A model generated the notes under the pieces. That model searched no databases, had not been told where the DNA came from, and worked only from the letters and a program-made list of their open reading frames with translations. Source: Anoplopoma fimbria (lineage: Eukaryota; Chordata; Actinopteri; Perciformes; Anoplopomatidae). Taken from it: a DNA stretch of 64,000 bases. Below, piece by piece: positions 42,530 to 55,100 of this stretch (position 1 is the stretch's first letter; every line of letters begins with the position of its first letter). The stretch is taken from contig NC_072472.1 of the NCBI RefSeq assembly GCF_027596085.1, positions 22,913,052-22,977,051 of the forward strand, in the 5' to 3' direction. The position numbers were made by a program, and so were the translations under genes.

Positions 42530-43988
42530 TACTTAATTTGGATGCATTTCAAGATGCTGGTTTTCATTTTTTTGATTAAACCATACAGCTGGTGCTGTAT
42601 CATCTTTTTATTATTATCAGCAAATCCAATTAAAAGCCTCTCCAGAGGACTCTCTACTCTCCAGAGAATAAAAAATGCTGAGCTGTCTTGGAATAAACGA
42701 CACTGACCATATTTATCGTGATGAAAGAACACGTCCGACAGTGTGCTCCTTTATATGTTTTTAATAGTTTGTAGACCACGTTGCTCAATAGCAATTTTAG
42801 ACTGGGAATACACACACGGTTTTTGTGCTCACATATTTTGCAGTTCTCTATAAATGCTTTCATTGATTTGGCAGAAGACACCCACATCTTTCCACGCATG
42901 TGGATGTGTGTGTGTGTGTGTGGACAGTCATTAATCAGGCTGGGTTTGGCATAAGCTAAGTCACATTTTAATCAGAGCATTCGGCCGCTCAGAGATCCAA
43001 CAGAGCCGGTGCCCCTCAAGGATCCGTGTTTGGGGCCTAATTGATCACCAGCCACTCTGAGCATTGATTCCTTTGGCTTGCCCGTAGACACAGAATCTCA
43101 TCAGCTTCTTGAATTAAAGCTTCAGTCCTTAGCAGTTCACATTATTATTGAAGAATTTGATAAATAAATTCCACCATTTTATCAGTTTTGTCAACATGAT
43201 TCATGTCATACAGACAACCCCTCATATTATTCTCTATAAATGTTAACTTGGAGATTAACTAACCTCACAGATTGCATGGGGCTTGCAGTGCAGCAGTGTG
43301 TAGAAGAAATGCATTCTAAGCATACTAAGTTCCCTCTGCAAAAAGTGTAATATTATTTATTTTTAAGTCTTCATTGAAATTATTGCTTGTCAAAGGTATG
43401 TGAGAAGACTGATGCTTTGCATTCTAGTAGAAATTATTCTATTTCAAACAGCTCGTGGGGGGGTTTATGTAGTGCTTCAAAGAGAAGAGAGGCTCCAGCC
43501 TTACCTGAAGGGCACAACAGCAGTCACTTTAGCATGTTTCAGCTGTATTTAACAGACTTTGTTTCACTGCGAACCTTTTCATACAGTACATGACTGCATG
43601 CCAAGCACCCTTGGATTGCAGTGGGATAAAGAAGGTCTGTCTATTTTTTATTAACAGAGTGTGTTACCTGGATATTTAAAGCTGCTTGTTACATCCTTAA
43701 CACAAGGAGTGATATAAAAATGAAAAACTACCTTACTCAAGTGTGACAATGAGTGGTATTTATATATGTGAAAATAATAAACATAAATAAATAAGGCATC
43801 GGGGTCTCCAAGGTCAAAATAACAAACAAAAGAACCCACAATAACTAGAAAATAAAACCATCATTCTACTGAATCAAACAAAAACGCAAATACTTATCCC
43901 TGGAGAGACAGGAACTGGAGAAAATTAGAAAGAAATTTAACATAACTGCGAACCCCTGCCTACATGGCTTCCTTAATAAAGTCACCAA
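42530..43988. other. Intergenic DNA upstream of PCP4
   Basis: No exon. A moderately GC-rich patch at about 42960-43110 (CCGCTCAGAGATCCAACAGA...CCAGCCACTCTGAGCATTG) stands out and might be a conserved element. The rest is AT-rich. Confidence 0.4.
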
Positions 43989-44201
43989 GGGTACATCCCA
44001 AGTCTCTTAAATTGCCTCGATTCCCTCACTTGCGCTGTTCCTTGCGTCTTAGCTCCTCGGATATCCCTCCTCGCTCCTCGATCCTCGCTCTTCAAAGCCG
44101 AAATAAGAGCTTTGGGACGGCCGTCAATATGGCGGATCAGAACGACTTCCAGTTCAAGCGAGGAGCGAGGAAATGACAAATAAGAGACTTGGGATGTACC
44201 C
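43989..44201. mobile_element. MITE with perfect 21-bp inverted ends
   Basis: The 5' end begins GGGTACATCCCAAGTCTCTT and the 3' end is its exact reverse complement (TAAGAGACTTGGGATGTACC...). Internally it is C/T-rich, with CTCGCTCCTCG / CGAGGAGCGAGG sub-inverted repeats. It is 213 bp and non-coding; the 70-residue frame across it is fortuitous. Superfamily is not clear because no obvious target duplication is seen. Confidence 0.8.
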
Positions 44202-44204
44202 CGT

Positions 44205-44231
44205 GAGAGAGAGAGAGAGAGAGAGAGAGAG
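44205..44231. repeat. (GA)n microsatellite beside the MITE
   Basis: About 13 GA units directly abut the right inverted end of the MITE. Confidence 0.9.
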
Positions 44232-47200
44232 CTGTCTGCCAAGAGGAAAAATCAGTGGACTTAACAATGCTTAAGTCCATATTTTTGGACTAACGTCGGA
44301 TCAAATTACTTTGTGAAAGATGTCACTTGTACTGACAAACACACAGAGGATTATCACATGATTCTCTTTAGTTTGTAGTTGTTGGTGTCCTTCAGCACTC
44401 TGTTTTGGTTTTACTGTTTTGTTTGACTCTCAAAGCTCTTAAAGCATCATTTTTTCCTTCATCAAATACAGCCACTTGGTCAGTCGCCCTACACTTCAAA
44501 CTATGACGCTGGGGTTCCCCTCTAGTTTTGCACTTGCCAGTTTTGTAAATGTTACATGAATATACTGTCTTTTCCAAATAAAACTTCTGGGTTCATAGTG
44601 AAATAACTCGCTTAGATTTAGGAAAAGATTGAGTATTGTGTTAAAATAAGTGCCTTTGTAAACTTAGCTGTGCCTATGTGTAAACGTAAATTTCTCAACG
44701 TTGATGTTTGGTTTCACACTGGACACCAACAGTGGTCTTGTGGATGTTAACCCTGTGTTTTTGCTTCCATCCATCCATCCACCCTGACCCCCTCCCTATG
44801 AGGAATTTGTTGTTCTTTATACTATGTCACCTGACTCCTGCCTTTACTCCTGCCCTACTGCCACATAGACCACCCTAGTTTGAAGCGTAGGCCCACTGAC
44901 CATGCAATATTTGATGCCTTGCGAGTGAGAACAGGCTGATCACGTACATGCGAGTGCAGATTCCTGGTATTTTCTGTTGTTTCTACTGTTTACCTTATGT
45001 CGTATCAACAAAATATATGAATAGTTGCTGTCATAGAAATACATGTTGAACTGCACCATTAAACTGACCATGATTGTTTCTGGATACACATTCCTGTTGT
45101 AATCCCCTCTACGTATTTACCTGATGACAAAACTGTAATGTTGCTGCATTGTGAACACAATTATGGTATACACACATATAGGACTGTGTGCATATTAGTG
45201 AGTCATTGTTGCTGTTGGCAAGAATCAAAGGCAATCACAGGACTCCTTTAAACAGCTCAGACACATTTTAATTGGCAGCACACCGATCGAAGAGGTCATT
45301 AAAAGAGCTGCGGTAGATAAGAATGTAAAAGAATGATGCCAACAAGGCTGACAGGGATCTACTGTCATGAGTCGGAGCTCCGGCCCGTAGACAGGCCACT
45401 AAATAACATTTATATTTGCAAAAGCGAGGGGTCATTACGGTGCCATACTTTAACAACGGCATGCATTATCACATTCATTTTGAGGCATTAGTGCAAAGAA
45501 ACAAGACCTCACAGTAGCTGTGAAATGAGATGACTTTCACTGCTCACTTGCTTTCTTGAAGTAACGTAAAACAAACTTATTTACATATGAATCTACATAT
45601 TCATCCAAGGTGTTGTAGAGAGATTCGGATGCAGCCGGTAGTAGCTCCTCGATGAACATGTCTGCTTTTGCTGGGATCAAATCTGCAAACTCTTTCTAAA
45701 CTCTAAACCTCCTGCCTACACTTACTGAAGACATATTGACAATCTGACAAAGTGAGCACTCAGCTGTGCTGCGGCTTTGCACGCCAAGTTGCAGGGTTAT
45801 CCATTACTACCTCCCTTTCTCTCCTTCTCTCTCTCCCTCTGTCTGTCACCCAGCTTCACTCTGGCTCTTATTATATTGCTGAGGCATTTTTAGATAATAG
45901 CTGCTACCTTAAGACCTGCTATTTTTGCTATTGCTTTTCTGAAAAAGCATCTTTAAAAAAAAAAAGAAGAAGAAAATAAAGGGGGACAGTTTTGAATAGT
46001 GCATCAGACTGTGTGAGGTAAGGTCTAAATCAGTCCCATCTGCATTGCTAATATGATAAGTCAGTATAACCTCACAGCATGATAAGGTAAATTCCAAAAA
46101 ATAAATAAAAAATTGAATTAAAATAACAGATTTTCAGATTTTTGGACTATCACACACAAACAATGTATCAGATTTTTCTTTTTTATAATCTGTGGTGACC
46201 TTAGTCATTCAATCCTGATTATATATTGTCTCCACTCTTCATTTTTCGGCTGGAACTATGTACAGTGTGTGTCCGGTGATGCATGACTGTTGTTAACGTA
46301 TTATCAATGCTGCCCTGCAAATCTTGCTCACCGAGACAAATCCTTGAGCAGACTAAGAAAGTAGAACCATCTCCATAGCAACCATCATCAACCAACCTTG
46401 ATTTGTGTTGCCTTTTTTCCTTGAAATCATTCCAACTCAGTGTCATTTATGACCGAGATACTACAAAATTAGACCCTTTCCGTGTCTGAATGTAAAAATA
46501 TGATAGGTAAAGATTTTGATAAAGGTTAATAATCAAACAAGCATGAAGCAACAACAGAGGTCTTTCAACAGCTGTGATTCTGATTTTAAAGGTGAAACTG
46601 CTGCTTTTTTCTTACAGTTAATCATCAGTAGCAGCCAATATTTCACATTTTAAGCCTGTTTGGTCAACATACAGCACTTTTACTTTGTAATATGTTCTGA
46701 CAGGACAAGCTGGGGCTTATGCCAGCGGGAGGCATGCGCGCCATCCCGGCTCCCTGCACAGAGCCAATTTGGTGATTGAGGTCTGCTTTGGGAGATTAAT
46801 TTGCCAGACATTCCATATGTAATGATAGAAGTGCCAAGGGAAGGGTCTTGAAAGCCAGCCTGACTTGACAGGCCACACTATGTATGGCTTATCAATAGTC
46901 ATTACCAGAGCTCTATTCATTAATTTTATTAGTTGTTTCATTAACTCTTGCAGCTACTGCCAGCCTGCTGCTTAAGTGAGTATCTATATTTAGGAAAGCC
47001 AAGAAAGTTTTTATTACTGCTTTTATTAAGCATGATAAAATTACAGCACTGTAAATGAATCAACAAGCCAAAATAAGATACTACTGCTTTACCTGAAGTA
47101 ATTTCAAACAATGTTAGTCTCTCAGTAGAGATAATAGGTTGTAAAAGGATCTGCAATGTATATGCCATTTATCCCATTTCAAATATAGAAACATAAACAG

Positions 47201-47584
47201 AGCAGGTTATCGGTTTCCAAGACTTAGAGGGTTCTTATTGCAGACTGTAAGAGAAGAGTCTCTCTCCAAGTAAAGACAAAACATCCTCAGCATGTCAGGC
47301 TGACACAGCAGCACTCTAATGTGCATCACTCCCACCATTCGTCCAGACACAGAGGCGCAAAACTGACAATATGCTTACAGTGGACATGTCCACACTGACT
47401 GACCACACTGAATGATGGTAAGTCCCTGTATTCTTCCTTTCTTCTGCCAATCATCCAAGTGTGGGTTGCCATGTAGCAGTGAAAGTGGCCAAGACAGAAC
47501 TTTAGCAAGACTTTACTGTTAGGTTTACCGTTGCTAGATGCAGCGGGTAGCTGTTTTCTAAAAATAAAAAAACTATCCCACTGT
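44232..47584. other. Intergenic DNA between PCP4 and IGSF5
   Basis: No gene supported. (CATC)n lies near 44768. A patch at 46700-46960 with several TAAT/ATTA cores and a mixed GC island (GCCAGCGGGAGGCATGCGCG) is a candidate conserved non-coding element, judged by composition only. Confidence 0.4.
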
Positions 47585-47765
47585 TCAGCACCAAACAGCA
47601 GAGAGACAAAGTTAGCAACTCTGAACATAATGGAGCGTTTAGGGGCGAATTAATGATTAATGATGTGTTTTTCTCAGTACTTGGTGTGGACCAAAACAGA
47701 GCTAAAGGAGAGTGAATCCTGGACTTACATTCACCAGGTGGCCAGAAACATAACTTCAAATACAT
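47585..47765 (+). repeat. Dispersed repeat fragment
   Basis: Carries CAGCACCAAACAGCAGAGAG, AACATAATGGAGCGTTTAG and CATTCACCAGGTGGCCAG, a string familiar from perciform genomes. It is related to about 850-950 of this window. Confidence 0.55.
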
Positions 47766-48558
47766 ACTATAATTGCTCTGTATTTTTACAAGTAATGTCC
47801 TTACTAACAAGTTAGCCATTAACCTTAACAAGTGATAATATGTCAATGTTTTCAGCCTGGTTCTTCCACCCCCAAGGGGCCAAAAAGTAGCCCTAATAGT
47901 CATATATATATATATAATCATCCTTTAACAGTTAGATCATTTCTCATGAATAAAATGCTAATTTAATCAAACTGTTTATCATTGAATTGATGACCTTTCA
48001 GGATCCATCCAAGCACCATTGTTGGACCACCAAGAATAGATGTCCATTTCTCTTTGGTGAGCCTTGGACAAATGGACAGCTGGTGATGACAACTTTCCCG
48101 GGACCCAGGGAATCTGCTGACTCCAGCCTCAAGGCTGCTACAACTGTTGTAGTAGCTGAAGCAAACCTTTAACCAAGAGGCTGACCCTCCAAAAAATCCA
48201 TTCAGTTTTGCGGTGGCTTTTGAAAAAAAGATAGCATTAAATCCAATCACCAATCAACTAATTGAATTAAACACCTAATTACCTGGCCTGATGATTTGGC
48301 ATTGCACAGTGAAAATCATGTTATCACCTAATTGATACGCAGTAAGAGATGCCATCACTGGCTTGTATCTGATCCCAAAGCTCAACTAGGGTAAGTTTGT
48401 TCCACGCTTAAGCATGTTGGCCAACAAGTCCAGTAATTTGGGTCCTCGCCAAGTAAACGTCATTTGGGTTCAGCTGGCTCAGCAGCACAAAAAACATGCT
48501 GACTGGTCATTAGAAAGTAGAGACTAGAATGCATTTCTATTATAGATACACTTTGGAT

Positions 48559-49188
48559 CAGTGATTCTCAACCTCTTCGACCCTGCATCCCCATCTGCAT
48601 CAGTCTTCGAGTTCCAAAGAATAAAAAAATAAATTAAATCAGATTAAAAAATAGAAGGCAAAAAAAGAAATGTCCAAGTCAGAACTTCCATTGGAAATAT
48701 GTTGATGTAACTCTTGGAAATTATCCTTCAGTAGACAGATTAATTTATTTATCCATTACAATAACAAGTCATCTAAGAATGTCTTTTGATTTAATTCACG
48801 TTCAAATTTTTTGTTCAAAGCAACTCAAGTCGGAACCTCCATTGGAACTCTGCTGACTTCACTCAGATACTTCTTTTATATCAGAGGAAGAATTCTTCAG
48901 AATTGTTTTACTACCTACTTGATCTGAGAGTGTAATTGTGGTTGGAATACAACAAACTGGTTAATTCACCACCAGGGCAGCAGTGTGTTTGGTTCATTGT
49001 CTCAATTTGAGCAAAACTCTCAGACTGAGACATAAACTAGAGGGAGGGAAGTTACTGTAAACATGACTGTGTGGCAGAAATATGTGTTTTTTTTTCTTTC
49101 CTCTGCCGATAATCATCTTGTGATGCCCTCGGGTTTATCTTGCGCCCCCCTTGTGAAGATCTCAACCCCTGCATGTTAAAAACCACTG
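48559..49188. mobile_element. Possible hAT-type non-autonomous element
   Basis: Begins CAGTGATTCTCAACCTC and ends TTAAAAACCACTG, imperfect inverted ends of the hAT CAGTGGTTCTCAA type. It contains two related sub-blocks about 150 bases apart (AAGTCAGAACTTCCATTGGA and AAGTCGGAACCTCCATTGGA). No convincing 8-bp target duplication was found, so the call is tentative. Confidence 0.5.
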
Positions 49189-49719
49189 AACTAAAGTAGA
49201 AGTAATTTGCATCAACATCCGTAGTAGCTTCTTCCTATGAAACAATTTAATAAATGTGTATTTGTCTTAACAAAATAATAGAAAATGTGGCTGTGGCACT
49301 CTGGCAATGTAATCCCCGAACTTTAAAAACTTAAACTCACAGTGGAGAAAATAAAGTCAGCTGGACGTGGCTCATATGCATTCAATAAAAGTAGATTTGG
49401 GAAAAATATTGTTCATGGCGTGAAGCAATGTGGGAACAGCTCATCTCAGTCTATTTGATTGCAACATTCATTTTCTAGTCAATGTCAGCACGGTCATAAA
49501 GGTCTTGCTGAATTTGACCTGTTTTATGTTCTTCGCACTGTAAAATGCATCAGCCGTACCTCCATTCCCATTTCCCAAGAAAGAGAAGAGAAAATACATG
49601 ATGAGCATATGGATGAAATCAATTTGCAAATGTTTTGTAAAAGTAAAAGTTTAATGGCCTTTATTTTAAATATTTATGTAAGCAAACATACTGTGCAAAA
49701 ATGATTTAAATATGCTTAA
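49189..49719. other. Intergenic DNA downstream of IGSF5
   Basis: AT-rich, about 530 bases, no recognised feature. Confidence 0.5.
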
Positions 49720-50160
49720 TTCAAAATTCAGATCATTAGTATATCATCAAACAATGATTTGCTATAGGAATGTCTACCTGAGCAGAAAATCAAGTCAATC
49801 TCCCTCTGTGTGTGTTGTAATTCGAGCTTCTCTGTTCTTTCATTAGGTAGCCAGGTCAGCGGTTTATGCTTTTAATGCAAGTCTATCTGTTGTGCCCCAC
49901 TGGCTAGCTAATAGCCACCTCTATGCACTGCTCATACAGCAGTAACAGCTGGAAACGCCGCCCTTATCCATGGCGTCATTGTGGAAGCGTAGCACCCACC
50001 CTCCGGTTCCCCCTCTGGTAAACACTGTTGCTGTTGTTTGCACCTTTTGCGCTGTTAGCAGCGTTAGCTGATAGCCACCAGCTCAGCCGTCACCATATTG
50101 AGAGCCTTGTGGAGGCAACAGATATGCCACGAATTCCGTACTGAGCACCTTTAATAAATT
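49720..50160 (+). repeat. Dispersed repeat family X, copy A
   Basis: Shares ordered blocks with 63470-63900 (+) and 55365-55775 (-): ATCAAACAA, AATGTCTACCTGAG, CCCTCTGTGTGTG, CACTGGCTAGCT, TGCACTGCTC, GGTAAACACTGTT and TTGAGAGCC. It is about 430 bp, non-coding, and probably a non-autonomous DNA element. Confidence 0.75.
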
Positions 50161-50249
50161 ACAAACTGAATTTTTTCTGACGGGTTTACAATTCATACAT
50201 GTGAAAATGTTCTTTATGGTGAGCTTTTCAAACACCATATGTGGAAGGG

Positions 50250-50255
50250 TTTATT
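50250..50255 (-). terminator. Candidate IGSF5 poly(A) signal
   Basis: AATAAA on the minus strand about 430 bases past the IGSF5 stop codon. It is the first canonical signal I noticed beyond that stop. Confidence 0.4.
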
Positions 50256-50685
50256 TGTTAATTAATTATTTCATCAAGTCTTAAAAAATAGGCCACTTAG
50301 CAGGGAAGCATTACATTTTGGAAGGATTACATTTTAAGAAACTTACAGATGTTGGGGAACAAAGAAAGTTTATAATGGATCTCTTTCAATATTTTAACAC
50401 ATTTATACAAATATATAGCTTAATAGAAACTGGCATAGCAATTTAAGAAAAATATAGCCTGTCCCGTTAGTCAACCATATGAGAACAATCAAAGCAGGTA
50501 GTGCTCGTACTGCCTCAATCGCTGCTCCAGCCCTCACCCGGTCTGTGAGGATACTGTTACTGAGGAGGAATACATTTCATACAATTCGGAAAGTTTACAT
50601 TCTGCACATACAGCTTTATACAGGCAGTGCACTAAATATATGTCTGTTCCAAAAACTCCTGAACGTTTTGGTCCTCTTTATATCC

Positions 50686-52199
50686 TTAAACAATGGTGAC
50701 ATGTCTGTGTTTCCTGACACCTGACTCACCCACAGTGATGTGGGCAACACTGTAGCCTCTTCCTGCCTGGTTAGTGTCAGCCACCTAAAAATCCAAAGCA
50801 ACACACATTTGACATTAATAATGGATCTAATTTGCTTCCCAAAGATAGCAGAGGCTTGCGGTTAAAACAGTTGTGATTCATATTTCACAGGCCTTTCCCT
50901 CATTGCGGTTTCAAGTCAAAGTTCATAGAACACATAAATTGTAATAATATACTGTATCTGTTAATGATTTACCTCATTCATCACTGAAATTAGTTGTATG
51001 ATCAAGCAATACATTTTCCATATGTACCGTGCCATGCCTGATAAATGATTAGCATCTTTTAATTAGAGATAATAAAAGCACATGGCTGGTAATTTCTTTA
51101 TTTTATTTGTAAGAGCCATGTTATGGTATCCATAAAAATCACCATCTCTCATGTTTCCTACAGACTTGTAGAAGTATACAGCATGAGCTCATAGTGGAAG
51201 GATCACTTATGAAAGTGTTTATCTCAAAACTCAATACCAATTTAGGGACTACTACTAAAATGTCTAACAGTGCAGGTTGTTTTTATTCTCGATTGTCTTA
51301 ACTTTATTTTTATGACCAAATATCAGCAAAACTAATGACATACGGTGGGAAAGGTGTTTTAAACTTGTATTTCAGTTTTCAAACTCCTTTCTCAGCATTA
51401 TCAATATTTTTTATTTTACTTTACTAGTTAAACAGCAAAGCATAAAGATTCGAAGATGACACAAACTCACTTAAACTTTAATATATTTGTATTATAATTT
51501 ACCACCATTGCACAAAACAGAAGCAAAATTAGCAATTAGCAAACATAACAAAAGACTGTGATGGAGGAAAAGTCTTTTGGTAGGAATAATGTTTAGCGTG
51601 ATGGGAAAAATGAACTCTTGAAACTGAGACCGCATCATTGTCCCTATATGGAAAAGCACCCCCACCTCAATTGAGATCATTCGGTTCCTATCTGTGGTGT
51701 TAAGAAATTAAAGAGACCATTCTTGGCCACCTTCTCACAGTTTAACTCTTTGTCACCAATGTTGTGCCCACCAAACCTAATGTCTATAACAGAGGGGTAT
51801 GTCTTTATTCTTGCCCCTGTGGCCTAACAGGGTCCATTGTATACCACTTCATGCCACCATTGTCTACCCCTTATCGTTGTGTACTACTAAACAACCCTAC
51901 CTCAAAAACATTGGAGCCGTTTGCCTGGAAGAAGCCGCTGTCACTGAGTTCGCTGGGAGCCACGCCTGAGACGGAGGAGAGAGACGGGAGAGAGGAGTTT
52001 TAAATTGACTGTGGCACAAGTAGTGCCAAATTTGCCAAAGATCATTCATTTAATTTAAAGCTTGTGCATGTTTGTGCAAATATGCACTTAACATGTCTTA
52101 CTTGTTTGACCCTCCGGCAGGTATCCTGCGTTCTCTTGACCCTGTCTCTTTCCAGCTGCAGTGACACTACTTATCTGGCTCTGTGTCCTCACTCTTCTG
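50686..52199 (-). CDS. igsf5: IGSF5 cytoplasmic-tail exons and PDZ ligand
   Basis: Exons 52102-52199 (RRVRTQSQISSV...ENAGYLPEG), 51901-51965 (VAPSELSDSGFFQANGSNVF, then E) and 50686-50784 (ADTNQAGRGYSVAHITV...HVTIV). The final T-I-V at the stop codon TAA (50688-50686) fits a class I PDZ ligand, as in mammalian IGSF5. The last exon is an exact phase-0 continuation after GAG. Confidence 0.85.
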
Positions 52200-55100
52200 C
52201 TACAAACAAACAGAGGATTTTAAGTGGAAACATGTAAAAGCACATGCCTGTTAAGTAATTTTAAGAAAGGTCAAATAAAGAAGTATTGACAAAACATTGA
52301 TCATATTTGGTGGCTTCTTACCTCATTTCATCCTGGTAGATGGGTTCTAGAGAGGATTGTACTACATGTGAGTTGTTTGAATTTGCATTTATGATTTTGG
52401 ACATACTGTATGGTGTTAGACTGATTGAATTTGGGCCTTACGTTTTTCTCTCCTGCGCTTGCAGCAGAAGATGATTCCGATGATTAGCAAAGCCAGTAGA
52501 GCGAAACCTCCAATGGACACGACAACAGCTATCAGTACGGTCCAGTCAGGAGGCTTGGGAACTGTTGCAGAGGGGAAAACCAGCATTCAGGAGGAAATTC
52601 AAAGACCTAAGAACCTATTGTTGTAAAATTAAATGGTCAAATTGAAAATACTGACCACACCCAAAAGGAGGAAAGAAGCACAATACCTACTGTGAAGTTA
52701 TGAAGACAGTGAATATTGTGAATATTGTTCTGTAAAACACAGCGGTAAAATTTATTTAGCTGTATACTCAATTTTATACTCTAAATTTTGTTGAGATGTG
52801 TCCAAATAAAACACGTTTTACTCCCTGTCAGAAATGAAAAGTGACTCGTCACGCTGCTTCTCAATCTTAGAAAACATGCTATCCATTTTATCTGTGTGAA
52901 GATCCTGGTGAGGCTGTGGCTTTTAATGTAAATTCTATACAGAAAGTGTTGGTAGAATAGATATCCAAACACTTAAATCTATGCAGAGAACACTTTATTT
53001 TAAGCTTTTTTTTCATCAGAGCATACATGGTTCAGCTGGAAAGGCAGGTGTGGAAACAAACCAAATCACATCCCCATCACTGTACGTAGTACACCTGTGC
53101 ACACCCTGGTGGTAGAGGCTCTGCCTCCTGTGAACTAAAGCTTTAAAGTGCTGAATGTAGTAGTGAGAGGTTTACACAACAAAAATAACATAATCCGTGA
53201 TCAGGGGAAGCAGTAACGTGCAGTGTTGTAGTACTCGGGACTGGTCCGGATTTTTACTCTGCCTCCCCTCGGTCTCAGACAAAAGAAGACTCTGGATGTT
53301 GTTTAAAGACCAGACTAGACCACAACTGCGGGGATTCCACTGAACTGCTTTTGCATTGTCTGATATATTTGTTAACATCATTACTGTGAGTGCTCATAGA
53401 AAACAAAGGAACATTCCAACACATATAATTCACTACAATGCCTTTTGAGTATCTTATCAGGACCTTTGTCATGGTATACTTCTACAAACACAGTATATAT
53501 GGCAACAAAAGAGATGAATGAAGAAAAGGAATCTTCATTTGTTTTCTCTGGGTTTATTTTGTTATGGGAATATGGATCCTTCTGTTTGCATGTTCCCCAT
53601 TTTATTGTAAGTGTGTCATGCAGCCTGGGACTCGCACTGGTCTTGGTCGTGACTCGGTCTTTCTTTAAGTGGTCTTGACTAAGATCTTGACTCGTCTTTA
53701 GTCATGCTAGCTGCATGGCTCTGGGGTTGGCAATGTTTAATGCTAATTAGCAAATATTAACATGTGACACTTTAAAATAATAAATATTTCACTCGCTAAA
53801 CATCATTATGGGTCAATTGTCATTTTGAGCAGGTTAGCTTTTAGCTCAAAGTGCCGCTGTTAAATGCTGAATGCTGCCCCACAGTGCACTTATGGGGTTG
53901 CAGTGGACTTGGTCTTATAGAACCAGAAACACTGATATTTGTGGAAGATCTTCTTACCAACCACCAAGAAGACAGAGCTGGATTGAGGACTTGCTAGTGA
54001 CAGCACAGTCGCCCGACACTCCACCATGGCGTTGCTGACCGCCTGAAACTTCAGGACGCTGGTGGAGTTGAAGGTATCCCCATCGGCCATGCTGGTGGTG
54101 TTGTACAGGCTGCTGCTCACAGCTTGGCCATTTCGAGTCCAGCTGACAGAAGCGGTGGGGAACCAAGCAGATGTTACACACTGGAACTCCACCTGCTGGT
54201 CCTGCTTCACCGTCACGTTTCCTCCCTTGACGTTGACCGTACCGCTCTCTGAGAAATAAAGACAGGAACACGTGGCTGTACCTGGACCGTGGACGTGCAT
54301 CCTGCTACGGCCCTGCTGACACCGACTGCTACCACCATTATTATTATTACTAGTCACATTACTATTACTATTACCTGTACCATTAAGCATTTTAGCTTTA
54401 CTTCCACCCTGAAGCCCTTTTGCTTTCTCGTTCTGCAGGTTTCCATGAATCGTTGTGGTACCTGGACCGTAGTCGTGCCTCCTGCTGTGAGCCGACTGAC
54501 ACCCACTGCTACTTCGATTATTATTATTAGTCACATTACTATCCCTATTTTCATGGCTATAATTCTACTGTAATAATTTCTGCTGTTATTATAAGTAGTC
54601 TTATTATATGAATCATTTATGTCATATACATTGAATGTGTTGTATCTCTGTTATGCTGTTCATTCTGTACACATGACATCTATTGCATTCTGTCCATCCT
54701 GGGAGAAGGATCCCTCCTCTGTCGTTCTCCCAGAGGTTTCTTCCTTTTTTCTCCCTGTTAAAGGGGTTTTTTAGGGGAGTTTTTCCTGTGCCGATGTGAG
54801 GGAAGGACAGAGGATGTCGCATGTGTACAGATTGTAAAGCCCTCTGAGGCAAATTTGTAATTTGTGATTCTGGGCTATACAAAATAAACTGAATTGAATT
54901 GAATTGAATTGAACAGAGGAGAGGTGAAGTCAGGAATACATCATGCTTTTAGGAACGGTGGTTGTTCAGTGATGAGAACAAGTAGTGTCCCTGTGTGTTG
55001 GTTGGCTTCACCATGCTTACACTGGGAAGTGGCTGAAAAATAAGATTGACAAACAATCTTAAATCTTATATACTTAAATTGGCAGTTTAAAGGGTAAGTC

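Noticed and set aside
43964..44176. 70-codon plus-strand frame
   Set aside because: Spans a MITE bounded by perfect inverted repeats.
53890..54534. 214-codon minus-strand frame taken as one exon
   Set aside because: Only 53958-54248 is an exon; the Asn/Ser-rich upstream part is retroelement sequence before the AG acceptor.
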